NCBI RefSeq assembly: GCF_900605015.1
Contig: NZ_LR027574.1
Location: forward strand, 697,610 to 761,609
Length of the DNA: 64,000 nucleotides
From: Olsenella sp. Marseille-P4559
Lineage (GTDB): Bacteria; Actinomycetota; Coriobacteriia; Coriobacteriales; Atopobiaceae
Reading direction: 5' to 3'
Position numbers and translations under genes: made by a program. The notes beneath the pieces are model-generated. The model did no database searches and had not been told where the DNA came from. It was given only the letters and a program-made list of their open reading frames with translations. Below are positions 51,839-60,854 of this stretch, piece by piece. The first letter of the stretch is position 1. Each line of letters opens with the position of its first letter.

Positions 51839-53104
51839 ATGCACGCAGAGCCGTTCGTGTGCTACAGGCCACGGCCCGAGAGAGCCCAGGACTTCGCGTC
51901 ACTGCCCTATGACGTATTCACCAAAGAGGAGGCCCGCGAGGCCGTGGCGAGAAGGCCGCGCTCCTTCCTCGCAATCGACCGCCCTGAGACCGCGTTCGAT
52001 CCCTCGCACGACATGCACGCCCCTGACGTCTACGAGAAGGCCGCGAGCCTTCTTGCCGACCGCGTGGGCGACGGCAGCCTTGTCCGTGACGGGGATCCCT
52101 GCTACTACCTGTACCGCTTGAGCGGAGACGGCCATGAACAAACAGGCATCGTCGCAGCCTTCTCGATTGACGACTACGAGTCGGGCGTCATCCGTCGTCA
52201 CGAGTTCACGCGACCAGTGGACGAGAAGGACCGCGCGGACCACATCGCCGCGACCGGTTGCCAGACCGGCCCTGTACTTCTCGCCTACCGCGACGACCCC
52301 ACGCTCTCGACCATTGTCAGCGCCGGCACGACGGCAACTCCACTCTACGACTTCACCGATGCCGAAGGATGGCGCGAGACCGTGTGGCGCGTGAGCAGGC
52401 CCGCCGCCGTTGACGCCCTGCGCACGATGCTCGAGCTTGTCCCGCGCTCCTACATCGCCGACGGCCACCACCGAGCCGCAGCGGCAGCACGCGTGCGCAA
52501 GACACTCCGCGAGGCGCACGGCGACACGATGGGCGCGCCGGGCACCGAACCCTGCGACCGCCTCCTGGCGGTGCTCTTCCCCAAAAGCCAGCTCATGACC
52601 CTCCCCTACGACCGCGTGGTAGCAGGCACCGCCGGACTTGCGCCCGATGCCCTTCTCGCAGAGCTTGCCGACAGGGGCTTTGCGGTTGGCGGGCCCACGG
52701 ACAAGCCCATACGTCCGACTGAGGCCCTCCGCTTTGGGCTCTACCTTGGCGGCTCCTGGCGCGAGCTCGCCTGGGAGGGGGGCGTCCCCCAGGCGGCCGT
52801 GAACAGGCTCGATGTCTCGATCCTCCAAGACCAGGTGCTTGGCCCCATTCTGGGCATAACCGACCCTGGCCGCGATCCCCGCATCCGCTTTGTGGGAGGG
52901 CACGTCGATGCAGGCGCCCTCGAGCCGCTCGCAGGCGAGAACGGCCTCGCGTTTGCCCTCAGGGCGACGCCAGTGGGTGACATGATGGCCGTGGCAGACG
53001 AGGGGGGCATCATGCCCCCCAAGTCAACCTGGTTTGAGCCCAAGCTGAGAAGCGGCCTCTTCATTAGGCCCATCCGTACGGGTGCAGAGAGGCCCTTGGA
53101 GTAG
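51839..53104 (+). CDS. DUF1015-family protein
   Basis: 421 residues. The family hallmarks are present: ASLPYDVFTKEEARE near the N-terminus, CYYLYRL, VVSRP-like and IADGHHRAAAAARV (about 215), then NRLDVSILQDQVLGPILGI, PKSTWFEPKLRSGLF at the end. Members are often near serA/serC genes or in anaerobes and have been proposed as serine-phosphorylating or related kinases, but the function here is not shown. AAAGGAG precedes the ATG. No serine-pathway gene is adjacent. Confidence 0.88.
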   Translation: MHAEPFVCYRPRPERAQDFASLPYDVFTKEEAREAVARRPRSFLAIDRPETAFDPSHDMHAPDVYEKAASLLADRVGDGSLVRDGDPCYYLYRLSGDGHEQTGIVAAFSIDDYESGVIRRHEFTRPVDEKDRADHIAATGCQTGPVLLAYRDDPTLSTIVSAGTTATPLYDFTDAEGWRETVWRVSRPAAVDALRTMLELVPRSYIADGHHRAAAAARVRKTLREAHGDTMGAPGTEPCDRLLAVLFPKSQLMTLPYDRVVAGTAGLAPDALLAELADRGFAVGGPTDKPIRPTEALRFGLYLGGSWRELAWEGGVPQAAVNRLDVSILQDQVLGPILGITDPGRDPRIRFVGGHVDAGALEPLAGENGLAFALRATPVGDMMAVADEGGIMPPKSTWFEPKLRSGLFIRPIRTGAERPLE

Positions 53105-53222
53105 GCACCAACCCCGAGCAGTGTTGGCTCAATTGTACTTGTCTTGTGGGTGGTATTTCTGCGCCTTGGGTATAAGGTGGATTCAGAATGCAAACCAAGG
53201 CATGCCGGCAGGGAGGTGCTGC

Positions 53223-55562
53223 ATGGAGGAAACAGGCAACGAGCGTTGGCCGCACTGGGCACACGACTTCACGCAAGCCCTGTCGCACGCCCTTGGGAGG
53301 CAGCCCGGGCCCATGGCGTCCCCGGGTGGGGACGCACCCGGGGACGCCATGGGGCCTCGGCTTGGCGCGCGCTTTGCCGCAGCCGTCGATGCGGCCCGCG
53401 CGCGCGTCACGTCGACCCTCGACATCGACGTGCTCTCCCAGAGGCTCGTGGTTTCGGACGACCCCCTCTCTGACCTGGGGCTCATCGTCGCAGACATACG
53501 GTCTCGCCAGCGTGATGACAAAGATGAGGCAACGGGACCGATCATCGTGCCCTCCTCTGCAAGCGATGGCACGCTGCCACCGTCCAACCTTGAGGTTTTT
53601 CTCGCGGACACCCTGGACGATGCAGGCCTTCTCGTCGCTGACGTCGCCATGCCGTCTGTTGGTGTGGTTCGCCCACCCACATCCCACCTCTTCTATCTGC
53701 GTGTCAACGATGCTGAGCTGGGCTACGGGGCCAAGCTCAAAGTGCTGCGCATCGAAGCGGCACTCAACGCCGTGCTTCTTGCCTCGGCGTTCTTCGATAA
53801 TGCAGACGACGTGCCCATGAGCGAGCTCGTGAGATTCAGGCAGCGCGTCGCAGCGTCAGTGACCTCTCAGATTCCCACCATCGCGGACGGATTGCCCACA
53901 CGCGGGGAAGAGCGACCAGACGGCGAGTGGGCTGTTCGCAAGGGCATTTCTACGGGCATCGAGCACTCCCAGGTGCCTTATCGCCTCCAGGCTCATTTCC
54001 GTGCGAATGTCGCCGATGGCGAAGTGGCTATTATGGTGGACCTCACACCCCCATCGGTCATGCCCGCTCACGTGTGGATTGACGGCATGGGGGTAGTTCC
54101 AGCGACATCCGAGATGCGTCGCCGTGCCGCCACGGACTACAATCTGCGCGTGGGGATACTGCTTGCTGCCTGCGCGTTTAGGTGCAGCCCTCAGATACAG
54201 AGGGTGTGGGTTGCCGGCACCACCGACACCCCGCAGTCACATGACTGCTATTTCTCCGTGCGCTTCGACCGCGAGGGCTTCTCGCAGATTCCCCTCACGG
54301 GAGGCTTCGATCCTGTGGAGACATATCGCAACTTCAATGCCGCGCTCGCCGAGAAAGACGGCCAGCTCTCCCCCGTGAGGCAGGACTTCTCGCTGGAAGA
54401 CGAGCGATTCTGTCCAGTACGCCGCTACGAGACCGTCGAACTCTCTTCGCGCATCCTCCCCGACCCCTTTGCAAAGGCGCTGGGGGCGACCCACGTACGC
54501 CAGCTCGGCATTGTCGAGGAGAGCAAGAGGGTCGAGGTCGCGTCCCAGATTGGACGCCGCATCACTGCGTCCACCCAGGAAAACGTGCGTGCAATCATGG
54601 AACTTGCAGGCAGCAGCGATGACCCCACCGTGCAGGAGGCAGCACGGCGCTGCATGAGCAAGCTCATCGACGGGACGCTCCCCGAGGATGACCCTCAGAG
54701 GATTCAGGATGAGTTTATTAGCGGCGACGAGCTTTCCGTTGCCATCAAAGAGGCAAAGGACCGCCTAGCACAGAAGGATGCGACTGGCGCTCTCTCCAGC
54801 GTCCTCGGAGCGCTCGAGCCCCTTGAGCAGAGCCACACATACGAAGACACGCCAACCGTTGAGTGGCGCGCATTTGGAAGCTACGTCGACCGTGTCCTCT
54901 ACAACCGCCTCCTCTGGGACGGCTCCCGCGAGACGAGACTCGTCCCAGATGCCTATCTCGAGGCACAGCTTATCGCCTCAGTGGCAGCGCTAGCCAAGGG
55001 AAATGCGCCCATGGCAACCCAGCGGGCACGGCGCGCTGTTGAGGTGGCACCGCTGAGCACCCACGCAAGGCTGCGGCTTGCCCAGTGCCTTGATGCCGAG
55101 GGACGCACCGACGATGCAATGGTCGAGATTGGCCTTCTCTTGGAGCTTGCCCATGATCCCGAAGGCGTTGGGCTTGGTTACTTCCGCATGGCAGGCTATG
55201 AGTGGAACCGTCATGACACACGCGCGGCGCGGGCCTGCTACCAGCGCGCAATATCGTTCATGCCTGGTGTGGCATCCCAGATGGCATCGCAGCTCTCAAC
55301 CATCGTCTTGCAGATTCAAGGCGCAACCACTACGGGCGAACCTCTGACCGAGGAGCAGGTCCGCGCCGCGCTTGCGGCACGAGACATTGCGATCGCTCCC
55401 ACTGAGCAGGTTATCGACAGCCTGTTCGAGGCCATGCAAGCGGCCCTCGACGCCGAAATCTTCCCTGTGGCGAGAGAGTTCATGATAATCCTTGGGCTCA
55501 TGACGCACGATGACGTGTATTACGGGATGCTTCGCTCAATCGAGGGCGAACCGGATCGCTAG
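53223..55562 (+). CDS. Large protein of unknown function with TPR-like repeats
   Basis: 779 residues, soluble, with no signal peptide or membrane segment. No family is recognised for the first 500 residues. This part contains two Trp-containing beta-rich stretches (HVWIDGMGVVPATSEMRRRA, QIQRVWVAGTTDTPQSHDC). From about 580 to 720 helical repeats of TPR type appear: MATQRARRAVEVAPLSTHAR, DAMVEIGLLLELAHDPEGVG and RAARACYQRAISFMPG. The start follows GGGAGG. It stands alone between DUF1015 and the convergent amidase gene. It is likely a scaffold or lineage-specific protein. Confidence 0.8.
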   Translation: MEETGNERWPHWAHDFTQALSHALGRQPGPMASPGGDAPGDAMGPRLGARFAAAVDAARARVTSTLDIDVLSQRLVVSDDPLSDLGLIVADIRSRQRDDKDEATGPIIVPSSASDGTLPPSNLEVFLADTLDDAGLLVADVAMPSVGVVRPPTSHLFYLRVNDAELGYGAKLKVLRIEAALNAVLLASAFFDNADDVPMSELVRFRQRVAASVTSQIPTIADGLPTRGEERPDGEWAVRKGISTGIEHSQVPYRLQAHFRANVADGEVAIMVDLTPPSVMPAHVWIDGMGVVPATSEMRRRAATDYNLRVGILLAACAFRCSPQIQRVWVAGTTDTPQSHDCYFSVRFDREGFSQIPLTGGFDPVETYRNFNAALAEKDGQLSPVRQDFSLEDERFCPVRRYETVELSSRILPDPFAKALGATHVRQLGIVEESKRVEVASQIGRRITASTQENVRAIMELAGSSDDPTVQEAARRCMSKLIDGTLPEDDPQRIQDEFISGDELSVAIKEAKDRLAQKDATGALSSVLGALEPLEQSHTYEDTPTVEWRAFGSYVDRVLYNRLLWDGSRETRLVPDAYLEAQLIASVAALAKGNAPMATQRARRAVEVAPLSTHARLRLAQCLDAEGRTDDAMVEIGLLLELAHDPEGVGLGYFRMAGYEWNRHDTRAARACYQRAISFMPGVASQMASQLSTIVLQIQGATTTGEPLTEEQVRAALAARDIAIAPTEQVIDSLFEAMQAALDAEIFPVAREFMIILGLMTHDDVYYGMLRSIEGEPDR

Positions 55563-55585
55563 TCACTGGTCAGTCGATGCGCAAG

Positions 55586-55633
55586 AAAAGGGCCGGCTTC
55601 GCATGGGTCCCCATCTCGTGTGCGAAGCCGGCC
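55586..55633 (-). terminator. Bidirectional terminator-like hairpin
   Basis: A 13-bp stem GGCCGGCTTCGCA/TGCGAAGCCGGCC followed on the minus strand by CTTTTC lies between the convergent TPR and amidase genes. Confidence 0.7.
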
Positions 55634-55658
55634 TCTAGTGTTGCGCCAAGTCCCTTGC

Positions 55659-57584
55659 CTACAGGTTGTTGAGGATTGACTTTATCTTGGTGGCATATGC
55701 CGGATCGGCCGCCCATGTGCCGCTCAGGCCTTCGACCGTCTCCGACCTGCCAAGGAGCCACTTGCCATAGCGTGGGTCGTATATCGTCGAGGAGAGCGGC
55801 TCCTCTCCCGCATAGGCACGGAGGTGCTGCGCCTGGGCGAGGAACCCGATGTAGACGGCATCGGAGCCGTACGAGCTGAAGTCCGCACCGGAATTGCCGC
55901 TGCCCGTGGCGCCAAGTCCGCAGAAGTTGCACTGCTCGATCTTGACATCTCCGCCAAACTTGAGGTAGCCGGTCTCGACCATGGCCTGCGCATAGACGAC
56001 CTCCGGGCGGACGCCCTCGGCGACCGCGGCATCCCAGAGCCGGTCGACGAACTCCTCGACCGTCGAGGCGCCGTATGCGGCGTACACGCTGGAGGGGAAC
56101 TCGGCGTTGCGCGTCTTGAGCCCGGCCTTGAGGTCGCTCACGAGCTGCGACTTCTCAGCCTGGGGATCGCCGAGAATCAGCGTGGGCTGAGCGGTCTCCG
56201 CCACCTCGACGGTGGCGGACCTGGTCTCCCTCGTGCCGTCGGCGCTCACGACGTCCACGTAGAGCGTGTAGGCGCCTGCCTTCGCGGGCGTGAAGGAGCC
56301 CGTGGCCTCGGCGGTGTCGGAGCCGGTCGAGAGGACGGTGGAGCCCCACTCGCCCTCGGCCCAGGAGCCCTCGTAGGACCAGACGTAGTTGTACGTGAGG
56401 CCGGAGGTCGAACCGGCGACGTCGGCCGAGAAAGTTACGGCAGCGCCTGCGACAGGCGTATCGGTGGTGACCTTGACACCCCTGTAGCTGTATCCGCTCT
56501 TCACGTTGACGGTCACCATGCGCGTAATCTTTGACGTCCCGTTGGAGCACACGTCAATGAACAGCCAATACGTGCCCGGCTCCGTTGGCGTGAACGTGCC
56601 CGAGGCAGAAGAGGTCATCGAACCCGTATCCTTGACGGTCGAGCCCCACGAGGACCAGTCGGGCTTTGCCCACACGTAGTTGTAGGTGAGGTCCTCGCCA
56701 ACGCCCATGACCTTGGGCGAGTAGGTCACGGTCTCGCCGACGTAGGCCTCCGCGGTCGAGACGTTGATCCCCGAGACGCTCCACCAGGTGTCCGAGCCGT
56801 AGAACTGGTCGTAGATGGCCGCGCCATCGGCCCTGCCGAAGCTCGTGAGATAGCTGTCGTTCGAGAGCTTTGCCGCATCGGACGTGCCGTCGATGAAGCC
56901 GTGCTCGATGATGACGCCGAGGATGCCAGCCTTTCTCGCATAGCGGGTGATGCCGTAGTAGTCTGCGACGGAGCCGTCATCGTAGAACGAGGTGTCCCAG
57001 TTCCTCGTGATGGTTCCCGCGCCATGGATGGAAAGCCCGCTTGACTTGAGCCCCGAGAGAACGAGAGCGGAGAGCGACTGTCCCGCGTAGTACAGGTCCT
57101 GGTTGTAGCTCGAGGAGTTGGTGGACTCTACCTCGGCTCCCCTGCCGCCACCTGCGTTGATGTGGATGGAGACGATGGCACAGCAGCTGTTCTCGACGGC
57201 ACGTTCCACGCGATCATACACGGAGACATACTCGTACTGGCCACGCGTGAGGTAGACCGTGACGCCTTTGGACTCGAGGTAGTCCTTGCAGGCCTGGGCG
57301 ATCTTCCAGGTGAGGTCGGACTCCTTCATGCCGTTTGCTGTGGCGCCGGGATCCCACCCGCTGTGGCCGGGGTCGATGGCGATGGGCCTCCCCGTTTGCT
57401 TTGCCACCGAGAGCGCCTGGGAGATGTTCGAGTACGTAGAGAGCGAGCCATCTGGGCTTGCGGTGGTGTAGGCGGTCGTAGCCGCCCGGGCGGTGGACGG
57501 AACGAGGACGAGGGCAAACACCACGCCCAGGACGAGCGACACACCACTGAGGAGGCGAATAAACCGCTGCTTCGTTTTAGCCAT
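55659..57584 (-). CDS. Secreted N-acetylmuramoyl-L-alanine amidase with glucosaminidase domain
   Basis: 641 residues. The signal peptide is MAKTKQRFIRLLSGV.. with cleavage near ARAATTAY. An Amidase_3 domain follows: AIDPGHSGWDPGA with the zinc His, SIHINAGGGRGAEVE, and VIIEHGFIDG with the catalytic Glu. Two immunoglobulin-like repeats come next (about 285-370 and 375-465), each with YNYVW and a GTFTP/GSFTP ending. A C-terminal glucosaminidase (FlgJ/LytD type) has AQAMVETGYLKFGGDV and NFCGLG. The enzyme would cut both peptide and glycan bonds of peptidoglycan, perhaps in cell separation. Confidence 0.92.
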   Translation of the reverse strand: MAKTKQRFIRLLSGVSLVLGVVFALVLVPSTARAATTAYTTASPDGSLSTYSNISQALSVAKQTGRPIAIDPGHSGWDPGATANGMKESDLTWKIAQACKDYLESKGVTVYLTRGQYEYVSVYDRVERAVENSCCAIVSIHINAGGGRGAEVESTNSSSYNQDLYYAGQSLSALVLSGLKSSGLSIHGAGTITRNWDTSFYDDGSVADYYGITRYARKAGILGVIIEHGFIDGTSDAAKLSNDSYLTSFGRADGAAIYDQFYGSDTWWSVSGINVSTAEAYVGETVTYSPKVMGVGEDLTYNYVWAKPDWSSWGSTVKDTGSMTSSASGTFTPTEPGTYWLFIDVCSNGTSKITRMVTVNVKSGYSYRGVKVTTDTPVAGAAVTFSADVAGSTSGLTYNYVWSYEGSWAEGEWGSTVLSTGSDTAEATGSFTPAKAGAYTLYVDVVSADGTRETRSATVEVAETAQPTLILGDPQAEKSQLVSDLKAGLKTRNAEFPSSVYAAYGASTVEEFVDRLWDAAVAEGVRPEVVYAQAMVETGYLKFGGDVKIEQCNFCGLGATGSGNSGADFSSYGSDAVYIGFLAQAQHLRAYAGEEPLSSTIYDPRYGKWLLGRSETVEGLSGTWAADPAYATKIKSILNNL

Positions 57585-57679
57585 GATTCTCCAACGACGA
57601 GCTACATGTAAGCAGCATTTTGACATAGAATCAGCTTCAATGCCTGAAAGCTTCCAGCAGAATCAGCGAAAAGACGTTC

Positions 57680-58366
57680 ATGAGACAAATGCGCGACGCG
57701 AACCCCCTTTGGCCACCGAGCTTCTCGGCGGCCATCTTTGATTTTGACGACACCCTCGCCCTGACCCACGATCTCTGGAGGCAGGTCGACATTGCCTTCC
57801 TTGCGTCACGAGGGGTTCGCTACACACCTGACGTGGGGCGCATACTTACCACGCTTGGCTTTGTGGGCGGTGCACGCTGGTGCATCGAACGCTATGGCTT
57901 GAAGGACAGCGTTGAGGAGATCTGCGAAGAGTGGACCTCCATGGGCCGCGCCCTCTACGCAACACGAGTGCACCTGAGGCCGGGCGCCGAGGAATACCTC
58001 GCAGCCCTCAGGAACGCTGGCGTGCCCATAGCCCTCGCCACCACGAATGACCCCGAGGTGCTCGCAGCCATGCGGGCAAACGTAGACGCCTACAGCCTCT
58101 TCGATGCCGTGGTCTGCGCCGGGGAGGTTGGGTGCGGCAAAGACCGGCCCGACATCTACCTCGAGGCGGCCCAGCGCATCTCGGCACAGCCACAAGACTG
58201 CATGGTCTTTGAGGACCTCCTCCAAGGCGTCTGCTCCGCAAGGCACGCAGGGATGCACACCTGCGCCGTCCTCAGCGACAACCCCCTCCAAAACGAGCGC
58301 GAAGTCGCAAAGGCTGCCGACTGTGCTATTTCAAGCTGGCGCGATGCCCTTGGGGACGGGAAATAG
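57680..58366 (+). CDS. HAD-superfamily hydrolase, beta-phosphoglucomutase/phosphatase type
   Basis: 228 residues. Motif I is AAIFDFDDTLALTHDLW, so the nucleophile and acid are Asp and Asp (DFDDT). Motif II is ALATTNDP and motif III the Lys in GCGKDRPDIY. Motif IV is MVFEDLLQGVCSARHAGM. The helical cap places it in subclass IA. The EDxxxG motif IV resembles beta-phosphoglucomutase and sugar phosphatases. No strong ribosome-binding site precedes the ATG. It is divergent from the amidase gene. Confidence 0.87.
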   Translation: MRQMRDANPLWPPSFSAAIFDFDDTLALTHDLWRQVDIAFLASRGVRYTPDVGRILTTLGFVGGARWCIERYGLKDSVEEICEEWTSMGRALYATRVHLRPGAEEYLAALRNAGVPIALATTNDPEVLAAMRANVDAYSLFDAVVCAGEVGCGKDRPDIYLEAAQRISAQPQDCMVFEDLLQGVCSARHAGMHTCAVLSDNPLQNEREVAKAADCAISSWRDALGDGK

Positions 58367-58548
58367 CCATCACGTCTTTGTGGGCGAGGCCATATGGGCC
58401 TGGAAGCGACATTTGGGAACCACTTGGGGATTTATGGGCCCTCGGCATAACCATTGAGGTAATATAGCACTTGTGGCTTCTGCGGCCACAAGGTATCGCG
58501 CGAGAGCGCAGCTTTTTGTCCTGCGGGACAAAGAAAGAAAGGCACGAC

Positions 58549-58752
58549 ATGGCAAAGGGTACTGTTAAGTGGTTCAACCCCGACAAGGGCTATGGCTTCA
58601 TCTCTCGTGAGGATGGTGACGACCTGTTCGTCCACTACTCCGAGATCCAGATGGACGGCTTCAAAACGCTGGACGAGGGCCAGGCTGTCGAGTTCGATAT
58701 CACCACCGGCCAGAATGGCAAGCTCCAGGCTTCCAACGTCCACAAGATCTAG
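58549..58752 (+). CDS. Cold-shock protein CspA family
   Basis: 67 residues with the cold-shock fold. RNP1 is KGYGFISRE and RNP2 is LFVHYSEIQ, where the usual FVHFSAI reads FVHYSEI. It binds single-stranded RNA/DNA and melts mRNA structure. AAAGG lies 7 bases before the ATG. A likely long 5' leader with a small hairpin (TTGTCCTGCGGGACAA at 58516-58531) precedes it, as in other csp genes. It ends in a strong terminator. Confidence 0.96.
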   Translation: MAKGTVKWFNPDKGYGFISREDGDDLFVHYSEIQMDGFKTLDEGQAVEFDITTGQNGKLQASNVHKI

Positions 58753-58795
58753 TCCATAGTCCACGACATACCCCGTGGGGACTTGTGGGACTTGG

Positions 58796-58824
58796 CTCCC
58801 CCGCCTTGTGCGGGGGAGTTTTTT
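58796..58824 (+). terminator. Intrinsic terminator of the csp gene
   Basis: A 9-bp stem CTCCCCCGC/GCGGGGGAG with a 5-base loop and six T. Confidence 0.9.
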
Positions 58825-58917
58825 ATGAGCAGAGCTGCGGCTAGCCCGATGCGATGTCGAGCTGCTATACCATGGGACAGCGCGCATAGTTTGACAGGAC
58901 GAGAGGAAAGGCGACCC

Positions 58918-59598
58918 GTGAGAGTTCTCGCCATCGTGCCCGCCTACAACGAAGAGGAATGCCTCGCGAACACCGTGCAGGAGCTTATCACGACCTGCCC
59001 AGATGTCGACTACCTCGTCGTCAACGATGGCTCGAGCGATGCAACGCCGCGCATCTGCGACGAGCTCGCCTTGAGCCACATCGATCTGCCCGTGAACTGT
59101 GGGCTCACGTCTGCAGTGAAAGCTGGCATGAAGTACGCCATGCGCCATGGCTACGACGCGGCCGTGCAGATAGACTCTGATGGCCAGCACATGCCCGAGT
59201 ACATTTCCCTTATGGCCAAGACCATGAGGGACGAGGGCGCCGACATCGTCATTGCCTCGCGCAACCTTGCTGGAGGGGGCGCCGAGGGAGCCCGTGGTGC
59301 GGGTGCCAGGCTCATCGCCGCTTTCATCCGTCAGACAACAGGCACGACTATCACCGACCCAACGTCTGGGATGCGCATGTACAACCGTGCGATGATCGAG
59401 AGGCTTGCCCGTGGCTTTGATCTGGCTCCCGAGCCAGATACCGTTGCGCTTCTCATCCGCAGGGGGGCCAAGGTCGTGGAGGTCCCTACCAAGATGCGCG
59501 AGCGCCAGGGCGGCACGAGCTATCTCCACTTCATGTCATCTATCTCCTATATGGCACGCACGTGCCTTTCCATCCTTCTCTTCCAGTGGTTTAGGTAG
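58918..59598 (+). CDS. Glycosyltransferase family 2 (dolichyl/undecaprenyl-phosphate sugar type)
   Basis: 226 residues. The GT-A fold opens VLAIVPAYNEEECLANTVQE, with VVNDGSSDAT and the metal motif QIDSDGQH (DxD). The later ITDPTSGMRMYNR is typical of polyprenyl-phosphate mannose/glucose synthases. There are no C-terminal membrane helices. The GTG at 58918 follows GAGGAAAGG. It is 8 bases upstream of a DUF2304 gene, a frequent partner, and both probably load a sugar onto a lipid carrier for surface glycans. Confidence 0.92.
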   Translation: MRVLAIVPAYNEEECLANTVQELITTCPDVDYLVVNDGSSDATPRICDELALSHIDLPVNCGLTSAVKAGMKYAMRHGYDAAVQIDSDGQHMPEYISLMAKTMRDEGADIVIASRNLAGGGAEGARGAGARLIAAFIRQTTGTTITDPTSGMRMYNRAMIERLARGFDLAPEPDTVALLIRRGAKVVEVPTKMRERQGGTSYLHFMSSISYMARTCLSILLFQWFR

Positions 59599-59606
59599 GA
59601 CCCGCC

Positions 59607-59963
59607 ATGTCCCCTGTGCTTCGCATCGTTCTTATTGTTGGAGCCCTTCTTGCGCTCACCATTGTCATACGCAAGGTGAAGAGGTCCAAGATCCGCATTG
59701 CCGACTGTGTCTACTGGGTATGCGCCGTCGTGCTCCTGCTGATCCTGGCAATCTTCCCCCGCATTGCGTATTTCTTCTCGGACCTCCTGGGCTTCCTCTC
59801 GCCCAGCAACTTCGTGTTTCTCGTGGTCATTGCACTTATGCTGCTCAAGCTCTTCAACCTTGCCTGCGATGTCTCGCGTCTCACCGACAAGGTCGAGCAG
59901 CTCTCGCAGGAGCTCGCGCTCCACAAGAAGGAGTGCGAGGACAGCCACACGAGCAAGGCGTAG
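59607..59963 (+). CDS. DUF2304 membrane protein
   Basis: 118 residues: three membrane segments (about 5-20, 33-52, 66-85) then a charged coiled-coil-like tail (DKVEQLSQELALHKKECEDS). The KVKRSKIRIADCVYWV loop and LLILAIFPRI are hallmarks of DUF2304. Such proteins accompany GT2 enzymes and are thought to anchor or regulate them at the membrane. It follows the GT2 gene by 8 bases and is the last gene of the unit, facing the licD gene. Confidence 0.88.
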   Translation: MSPVLRIVLIVGALLALTIVIRKVKRSKIRIADCVYWVCAVVLLLILAIFPRIAYFFSDLLGFLSPSNFVFLVVIALMLLKLFNLACDVSRLTDKVEQLSQELALHKKECEDSHTSKA

Positions 59964-59984
59964 CTTTGCACTGGATGCCTCGCC

Positions 59985-60854
59985 CTACTCCACCATCACG
60001 TTAGCGCCATCCCCAAAGTCAAGCACGCACGGAAGGTGCGTGTAGCGCTTCTCCTGGGGTGGAAGCTCTAGGTAGTTGCCATAAAGCGTGCTCAAGTAGG
60101 TATCGCAGTCGTGCGGCGCCCTGAGGGTCATTCCGTCAAAGGCAATGTCTCTCGTGGGAAAGAGCACCGATGTGTCATGCACGCCATCAAGGGGATAGGT
60201 GGCGTTAAACCAGCGCTCCGATGGGGCCGTAGGCCGAGCGGCCTTGAGAAGCTGATCCGAAAGCCCCTGGGGCTTCCACGCATGCGCAATGGTGTGGTGG
60301 AGAAGCGCGCAAGCCGTGACCTTGAGATTGCGCATCGGAGTGTCCGAGGGGATCTTTGGGTGGGCGATGCCGTGGAGGTAGCTCATGCGTTGGAGCCTGA
60401 GGCATGCCGCCTTTCGGGCGCGCGAGCGCGCAGAATCCGACTCGTCGCGGAAGTACGGAAACACATCTAGAAAGATGGCCTGATTACAACCCGCCTCATA
60501 TGAGACCTCGTCAATAAAGCGCGTGCCGTCGAGAAAGACCTTGGCCCACAGCGACGTGAGGCCCGGGGTGTTCTCGCACGTGGCAAGGGAGTAGCCCTTG
60601 GGCAATGCCTTGGGTGCCAGTTCAAGAAAGCGCAGGTAGTCTTCGAGCGGCATGCCAATGTCGGCGTCATCGTCCCAAGGAATAAAGCCTCCGTGACGCA
60701 CTGCCCCCAGGCAGGTGCCGGAGTCGATGAAGTAGTCAAGGCCATTCTCGCGGCAGAGCTCATCCACAACATGCAGGATGTCTCGCTCTGCCTCCTGAAG
60801 ACGCCCAAGGGCGCCATCGGGGTACGCTCGTGCAGCCTCGTCTTCCTTGCCCAT
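59985..60854 (-). CDS. LicD-family phosphotransferase
   Basis: 289 residues. The core LicD motif is DYFIDSGTCLGAVRHGGFIP followed by WDDDADIGM, whose aspartates bind metal. LicD enzymes transfer phosphocholine or similar phosphodiester groups to teichoic acid or capsule sugars. The start overlaps the flippase stop (TGATG). The fold is complete to the C-terminal GNYLELPPQEKRYTH. The group transferred cannot be read. Confidence 0.9.
   Translation of the reverse strand: MGKEDEAARAYPDGALGRLQEAERDILHVVDELCRENGLDYFIDSGTCLGAVRHGGFIPWDDDADIGMPLEDYLRFLELAPKALPKGYSLATCENTPGLTSLWAKVFLDGTRFIDEVSYEAGCNQAIFLDVFPYFRDESDSARSRARKAACLRLQRMSYLHGIAHPKIPSDTPMRNLKVTACALLHHTIAHAWKPQGLSDQLLKAARPTAPSERWFNATYPLDGVHDTSVLFPTRDIAFDGMTLRAPHDCDTYLSTLYGNYLELPPQEKRYTHLPCVLDFGDGANVMVE

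Noticed and set aside
58460-58465. TAATAT as the csp promoter -10
   Set aside because: No acceptable -35 box at 16-18 bp, so the promoter could not be fixed.
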